Assembly: GCA_030760725.1 (NCBI GenBank)
Contig: JASWHV010000003.1
Coordinates: 60,903,264-60,967,263, forward strand
Direction: 5' to 3'
Source: Neostapfia colusana
Taxonomy: Eukaryota; Streptophyta; Magnoliopsida; Poales; Poaceae
Length of the DNA: 64,000 bases
The notes below the pieces were generated by a model. The model did not search any database. It saw only the letters and a list, made by a program, of their open reading frames with translations, and had not been told where the DNA came from. Positions within the stretch are counted from its first letter, which is position 1. Each line of letters begins with the position of its first letter. Of this stretch, positions 59,121 to 64,000 are shown one piece after another. The translations under genes and the position numbers were made by a program.

Positions 59121-59477
59121 TTTATCGTCTCGAAATCCCTTCAACTCATCAGACCACTGAGATACATAAAGATAACACTCTTACCTGGATAAATCTCGAA
59201 GTCGGTGAAGAATCCGAAGTTTTGCTCCCGGTATCCCCAACCAGGACCTTCAAAGCATGTTTTGTGAAGAGAGGATCATAGATTCCGAGCGCGCGACGAG
59301 GCGGCCGCTGCGGCCGCCGACGGGTAGAGCTGGCTTGGAAGCATCGCACCGGCTGCTGGGGACGCCCTCCCCACTTCTAGCCGTGAGGCGCAAGACCTTT
59401 CGCAGGGCCGAGGCGGTGACGCGCCGACGGCGAACGCGGAGGAGGAGGAGGAGGAGTCGAGACAATTAGGTTTCTCC
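59121..59477 (-). promoter_or_regulatory. LINE 5' UTR / internal promoter region
   Basis: GC-rich in its upstream two thirds, with CTC/CCT repeats right after the 5' end. LINEs carry internal promoters here. A strong splice-donor sequence (CCAG|GTAAGAG on the minus strand, 59188-59178) suggests a leader intron; the matching acceptor is not certain. Confidence 0.5.
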
Positions 59478-59489
59478 TCACATAGACAT
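59478..59489. repeat. LINE target site duplication, 5' side (TCACATAGACAT)
   Basis: Identical to 52464-52475. Confidence 0.88.
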
Positions 59490-60084
59490 AGTATAACATA
59501 GAGATATGCTTATACGTTTCAAAGTAAATGCCAACAAATAACCTAATTGAAACACAATCAAACAATCAAGAGCATCAGGTCATACAAATTGTCCAGAATG
59601 TGAAGCAATATGATTGCACAACAGAAAATAGAGACTCGTAAATTTGACTTTTAAAACCAAAAACCCATATAAATTCGTAAACTAACGAACCACTCGAACC
59701 GAAACATACATTTATTGGGCTAATGTAAATTCATATCCAAGTTCGGTATAGGGTATGGTAACTGCAAGCTAACGCTTCCCCTGTAAATTAGCTTTTTAAG
59801 TATAAATTTAATGCTTTGGTGAACGTGATAACACTTGCCAAAATCTTTATTTTATATGAATGGAAGTACATAATGCCTAGGTGTCGTACGCGAGGTTAAG
59901 GTTGGATCCCGGTAGCCCGCGGGTCCCACACAATAATTCTCCCCTACTTGTGCCCATCTGTCATTAAATATTCCCAACACAATTCTCACGTAAAATATCA
60001 CTAAAGAATTGGGTTGTCCCAGTCCCATACACTGGGACCCAGACGTCAGCTAGTGTTGGTGGCTACTACATCTGAGTGCGGGAA
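59490..60084 (+). promoter_or_regulatory. Upstream region of the TST gene
   Basis: About 0.6 kb of AT-rich DNA between the LINE and the transcribed C/T-rich leader of the sugar transporter. I find no convincing TATA box. A TGGGACC/GGTCCCA pair lies near 60022-60043. Any promoter or light, sugar or stress elements would need experimental mapping. Confidence 0.4.
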
Positions 60085-60532
60085 GGAAGAATCCAAACCC
60101 TGTGTCTCTGTCTACACGCTCACACAGAGCAGGGGACCCTCTCTCTGTGCACTCCGCCTCTTCGCTGCGGCTGGTCTGCAGCTCTGCTCTGCCCCCCTCT
60201 TCAATCCCAACGCACGGCGCAAGGAAAAGCTTGTGGCTTTGGCCGGAACTGCTTCCGTCTGGCCACCTCACCACCTCTCAAGATTCCATCTAGAGCCAGC
60301 CGCTGTCCTTTAAGACGGCCTCGTGCCCGATCGGGGATCCGAAATCCCAGTCGCCGCTGCGGGGTAAACCAGAGGCCTTTGCTCTTGGATTCGCTAGCGT
60401 AAGTTGCCCCTTTCAAGCCCGATTTGCCCTTCTGTTTCGTCTTGTTTGTTCGACGATTTCAAGACCGGTAGGCTGATGGGTGGTGATGCGCGCTGTTGTT
60501 GCGACTGTGCAGGGGCAGCGGATTCGGCGGAC
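60085..60532 (+). other. TST 5' UTR with leader intron
   Basis: A C/T-rich leader extends to 60398. A donor (GCTAGC|GTAAGTT) at 60399 and an acceptor (CGACTGTGCAG, ends 60512) define a 114-bp intron, 20 bp before the start codon. The transcription start is a guess based on composition; the intron borders match consensus. Confidence 0.65.
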
Positions 60533-63500
60533 ATGTCGGGCGCGGTGCTGGTCGCCATCGCGGCCTCCATCGGCAACCTACTGCAGGGCTGGGATAATGC
60601 GACGATTGCAGGTAACTCACGATAGAGAATGATCTAATCTTATTTTGTACAGATGCGAATATGTCTTTTTATGCTGAGGGAGGGTCCATGTTTGGCAGTA
60701 GCAATTATTGGGATTCCCGTCGAGATCATGATGTGTTTGGTGGAATCGCGTATACAGTAAAATATTTCATTTATTCTTTTACGATCTTGGATTTACCAAA
60801 CACTGGTGATCTCAAGAATTTCGAATCTGTTCCCATCGTGTTGAAAACGGTTATATGGATCCGCCATACACAGCCTCTGAGTCTGAAGCTTTGATTCGAT
60901 TTAAGCCAAAATGTTTCAAAATTATGATTTGAAACCGATAGCTTGACTTTATTCTCACTCTATTTACCTGATATGTGATCTGTAGTCGCAGTCTTGTACA
61001 TAAAGAAGGAATTCAATTTGCAGAGTGAGCCCCTCATTGAGGGTCTCATCGTGGCCATGTCGCTCATCGGGGCAACAGTCATCACAACGTTCTCTGGGGC
61101 AGTGGCTGACTCTGTTGGTAGGCGGCCTATGCTCATCTCCTCGGCTGTACTCTACTTTGTCAGTGGGTTGGTGATGTTCTGGGCGCCAAACGTGTATATC
61201 TTGCTCCTAGCAAGGCTTATTGATGGTTTTGGTATCGGTTTGGCCGTTACGCTTGTCCCATTGTACATTTCTGAGACTGCCCCAACGGACATTAGAGGAC
61301 TATTGAACACACTGCCACAGTTCAGTGGGTCGGGAGGGATGTTCCTTTCTTACTGCATGGTGTTTTTGATGTCCTTAATGCCAAAACCTGATTGGAGGAT
61401 CATGCTTGGGGTTCTATCAATCCCATCACTTCTATACTTTGCATTAACTGTACTGTACTTGCCCGAATCACCGAGGTGGCTTGTGAGCAAAGGAAGGATG
61501 GCTGAGGCTAAGCGAGTGTTGCAAAGGCTGCGGGGAAGGGAAGACGTCTCAGGTTTGTATGCCTTTGCAAGATATGATTCAATGCTGTTGTAGTATGTAT
61601 GCAATCTATGTGATGGCTTACTGAAGCTTGATTAAATTTATAGGAGAAATGGCTCTTCTGGTTGAAGGTTTGGGTGTTGGGAAAGACACACGTATTGAAG
61701 AATACATAATTGGCCCTGATGACGAGCTTGCTGATGAAGGGTTGGTCCCTGATCCAGAAAAGATCAAATTATATGGTCCGGAAGAAGGCCTATCTTGGGT
61801 TGCCCGTCCTGTTCGGGGGCAAAGTGCACTTGGAAGCGCGATGGGTCTCATCTCTCTGCATGGGAGTATGGTTAGTCAGGGAAAGCCCCTTGTGGATCCG
61901 GTTGTCACCCTGTTTGGAAGTGTCCACGAGAAGATGCCTGAGATAATGGGGAGCATGCGGAGTACCTTGTTCCCCAACTTTGGCAGCATGTTCAGTGTTG
62001 CGGAACAGCAGCAGGCTAGAGCTGACTGGGATGCCGAGAGTCAAAGGGAAGGTGATGATTATGGTTCAGATCATGGTGGAGATGACATTGAGGATAGCCT
62101 CCAAAGCCCACTTATTTCTCGTCAAGCAACAAGCGTGGAAGGAAAGGAGATTGCTGGACCTCTTGGTAGCATAATGGGTGCTGTGGGAAGAAGCAGTAGT
62201 ATGCAGGGAGGAGAGGCAGTAAGCAGCATGGGCATCGGTGGAGGATGGCAGTTAGCATGGAAATGGACTGAGAGAGAAGGTGCAGATGGGCAAAAGGAAG
62301 GTGGCTTCCAACGTATTTACTTGCATGAGGAGGCGGTTCAAGGTAACAGAGGTTCTATATTGTCGCTACCAGGAGGGGATGTTCCTCCGGGTGGTGAGTT
62401 TGTCCAGGCCGCAGCTCTTGTGAGCCAACCAGCTCTTTACTCTAAGGATCTGTTGGAGCAGTGTGCTGTTGGTCCTGCAATGGTGCATCCATCTGAGGCA
62501 GTTTCTAAGGGTCCAAGATGGGCTGACCTGTTTGAACCTGGAGTGAAGCACGCGCTGTTTGTTGGCATAGGAATACAGATTCTGCAGCAGGTAGCTAAAT
62601 CCTGCATCTATATACCAATATTTTTTTCGCACTAAGCATACATGATACCTAAGTTAGCACTTCCGGGACACCAAAGGCATGGCGCCTCTTCCTGTTCTAT
62701 CATTAATTACATCATTTCTTGTATTACTGCTACGTGCTGCACCTCTGCTAATAACTTTCTAGTTTAAGTTCTTACTTTTGGCCTTACCAACATGTGTTTA
62801 ACAACTTGGATTATGGTAAGCAACTCACCAGTATTTATAGCTGTTTCCAAAGAAATAATAAACCTAATCATAGGATGGATTCTAATCTGGGTACCATATT
62901 TTTGCTGATGAGACTGCAAATGCTACCAGTATATATTTAGTTCCTAACACGGCCTAGTTTTTACGTATTGTAGTGTCAATCTTAAGGAACATGCTATGTC
63001 TGTATAAGAAACAAATAAAGTAGTCTATTGAATAAGATACAAGGGAAGTGCTCTGAGGCACCTGAATATTGTCTATCTCAAAGAAAATGATTAATAGTGT
63101 TTACCAGAAAAATAGAAACATGCATGACCTTTTCCTTCCATTCACTTCCAACGACATTCCTGAATATATTATTCTGAATATGGTTCTAATGTACTAAGAA
63201 TAAAGGTGCTGCATGGAATTTTATGTTGTGACATACTTCCTCTATACCAAAATACTTGTCATTCTAGACTTCAACATTTTTTCACAAATTACTTGTCATT
63301 CTCACTTCTCAATACATCTCTCTCTTTTCCCAATGCATCTCTATTTCTATCTCTCTCATCACCATTTCCTGTGCACCACAACTTTTCTACCTTTTATTAA
63401 TTTCTTTGCTCAGAGCCAAAATGACTAGCAAATTGAAAGAAGGGAGTAGTTTAGTTATATTTTTTGTAATGTTTTTCGTCAATGTGGTATAGAAGATATC

Positions 63501-64000
63501 AACATAGCTTACTAACTCAGCATTCATTTTAGTTAACTCATCCTATTTTACTGTTTTATGATCAATATAGTATACAAAATATTAATATAGGTATTAACTT
63601 AGCACGGAATTTCACAGCTTAGTTATGCTTTTTACTGTTCTTTTTGCATCGACATAGTATGCAAGATATTCATATAGGTTATTAACTCATCTTTTGATGC
63701 AGTTTGCTGGTATCAATGGTGTTCTCTACTACACTCCTCAGATCCTTGAGCAAGCAGGTGTTGGTATTCTTCTTTCGAACATTGGCCTTAGCTCATCTTC
63801 TGCATCTATTCTCATCAGTGCCTTGACAACCTTATTGATGCTTCCGAGCATTGGTATTGCTATGAGGCTCATGGATATGTCTGGAAGGAGGTTAGACTTC
63901 AAGTTCCATATGTTATTGCTTTTTTGTATTAAAATGCACTTTTGGTAACATAAGTAAAAATATTAAACATTTTTCTGCCTTGTTTCTCATTCAGGTTTCT
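60533..64000 (+). CDS. TST: Tonoplast monosaccharide transporter (TST/TMT family), 3' part beyond window
   Basis: Coding exons: 60533-60611, 60986-61552, 61644-62590, 63703-63890 and 63995 onward; all introns are GT-AG and the phases join correctly. The ~595 residues seen include TM1 (MSGAVLVAIAASIGN...LLQGWDNATIA), TM2-TM6 with VADSVGRRPML and PESPRWLVSKGR. They also include a ~300-residue hydrophilic loop (mostly exon 3) with Ser-rich SRQATS and RSSSMQ stretches and GIGGGWQLAWKW. TM7 onward begins GIGIQILQQFAGINGVLYYTPQ. This long central loop between TM6 and TM7 defines the tonoplast H+/sugar antiporters that load glucose, fructose or sucrose into the vacuole. Family length is about 740-750, so roughly a fifth is missing at the right edge. 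In family members the loop is a phosphorylation site. Exon 2 begins at a tandem TAG/CAG acceptor, giving NATIA-VAV where most relatives have Gly-Ala-Val. No stops or breaks. Confidence 0.95.
61553..61643 (+). other. TST intron 2 (91 bp)
   Basis: GT at 61553 and AG ending 61643; phase 1. TST intron 1 is 60612-60985 (374 bp) and holds no recognised element. Confidence 0.9.
63236..63446. mobile_element. Stowaway-like MITE in TST intron 3
   Basis: A 211-bp insert starts CTTCCTCTATACCAAAATAC, ends GAAAGAAGGGAG, and is flanked by TA on both sides (63234-63235, 63447-63448). The termini form an imperfect inverted repeat of the CTCCCTCCGT type. TGTCATT and AATGAC lie at matching distances from the two ends. 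TA duplication and these termini define Stowaway (Tc1/mariner-derived) MITEs, common in grass introns. Confidence 0.7.
63449..63690. repeat. Three degenerate ~80-bp tandem repeats in TST intron 3
   Basis: Copies start near 63449, 63531 and 63616. Each has TTAGTTA, then T-rich DNA, then a TAGTAT-AA-ATAT core, then ATTAACT. They run up to the exon 4 acceptor region. Confidence 0.55.

Larger units (their letters stand above)
52476..59477 (-). mobile_element. Full-length L1-type LINE (7.0 kb), minus strand
   Basis: The element is bounded by the 12-bp direct repeat TCACATAGACAT. Its 3' end has only a short A-tail (TTTTTT on the plus strand at 52475-52480). On the minus strand it has a GC-rich 5' UTR (59477-59121), ORF1 with zinc knuckles, and ORF2 with endonuclease, reverse transcriptase and an RT-associated zinc-binding region. 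This is the standard plant L1 order. Both ORFs are damaged by frameshifts and stops. The intact 5' end means it is not one of the common 5'-truncated copies. Confidence 0.9.
62591..63702 (+). other. TST intron 3 (1.1 kb)
   Basis: GT at 62591, AG ending 63702, phase 0. AT-rich. It contains the Stowaway MITE at 63236-63446 and three degenerate tandem repeats just upstream of the acceptor. Confidence 0.9.

Overview
The window is nuclear DNA of a flowering plant, almost certainly a grass (Poaceae). The signs are a GT-AG intron-containing tonoplast sugar transporter gene with grass-like sequence, stacked LTR retrotransposons with 2.9-4.1 kb LTRs, a Sirevirus-type copia element, a full-length LINE, and Stowaway- and PIF/Harbinger-type DNA elements. 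I cannot name the species. More than 80% of the window is mobile DNA.

Layout. At 3-101 is the 3' end of an unidentified gene, followed by intergenic DNA with an inverted-repeat (MITE-like) element (662-872) and a 1.05-kb PIF/Harbinger-like element (2030-3081, TSD TTA). Element A (3120-18709, minus strand) is a complete Ty3/gypsy chromovirus with 4.1-kb LTRs, a perfect AACTG target duplication, a decayed gag-pol and an intact extra ORF upstream of gag. Next comes a nested stack. A solo LTR 'X' (18993-51769) was split by Sirevirus-like copia element D (19647-51270, plus strand). D was in turn hit by gypsy element B (22414-30694, minus) in gag and by gypsy element C (32760-43961, minus) in the integrase. 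D carries palindrome-rich LTRs and a third, 'env-position' ORF with its own leader intron. After 0.7 kb of unassigned DNA lies a full-length 7.0-kb LINE (52476-59477, minus, 12-bp TSD). Then comes the only clearly functional host gene, a tonoplast monosaccharide transporter (TST/TMT family, 60533 to beyond 64000, plus).

How the parts relate. The mobile elements do not form a pathway with the host genes. They are layered insertions whose order can be read from the duplications: X, then D, then B and C; element A and the LINE are separate insertions nearby. The LINE 5' end points toward the transporter promoter, so the two are arranged head to head about 0.6 kb apart. All large retroelement polyproteins carry stops or frameshifts, many of the CGA-to-TGA or CAG-to-TAG type expected from deamination of methylated cytosine.

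Most notable points: (1) a strong splice acceptor sits 0-3 nt before the start codon of four retroelement ORFs and in the leader of a fifth case; (2) an extra pre-gag ORF stays open in element A although gag-pol is broken, and is kept in element C although gag is deleted; (3) arrays of GAGCTCCGGAG plus ACACGTG (ABRE/G-box) occur in two different LTR families; (4) palindromic GGACTAGTCC arrays lie in the Sirevirus LTRs and again around its third ORF. No tRNA, rRNA or CRISPR was seen.
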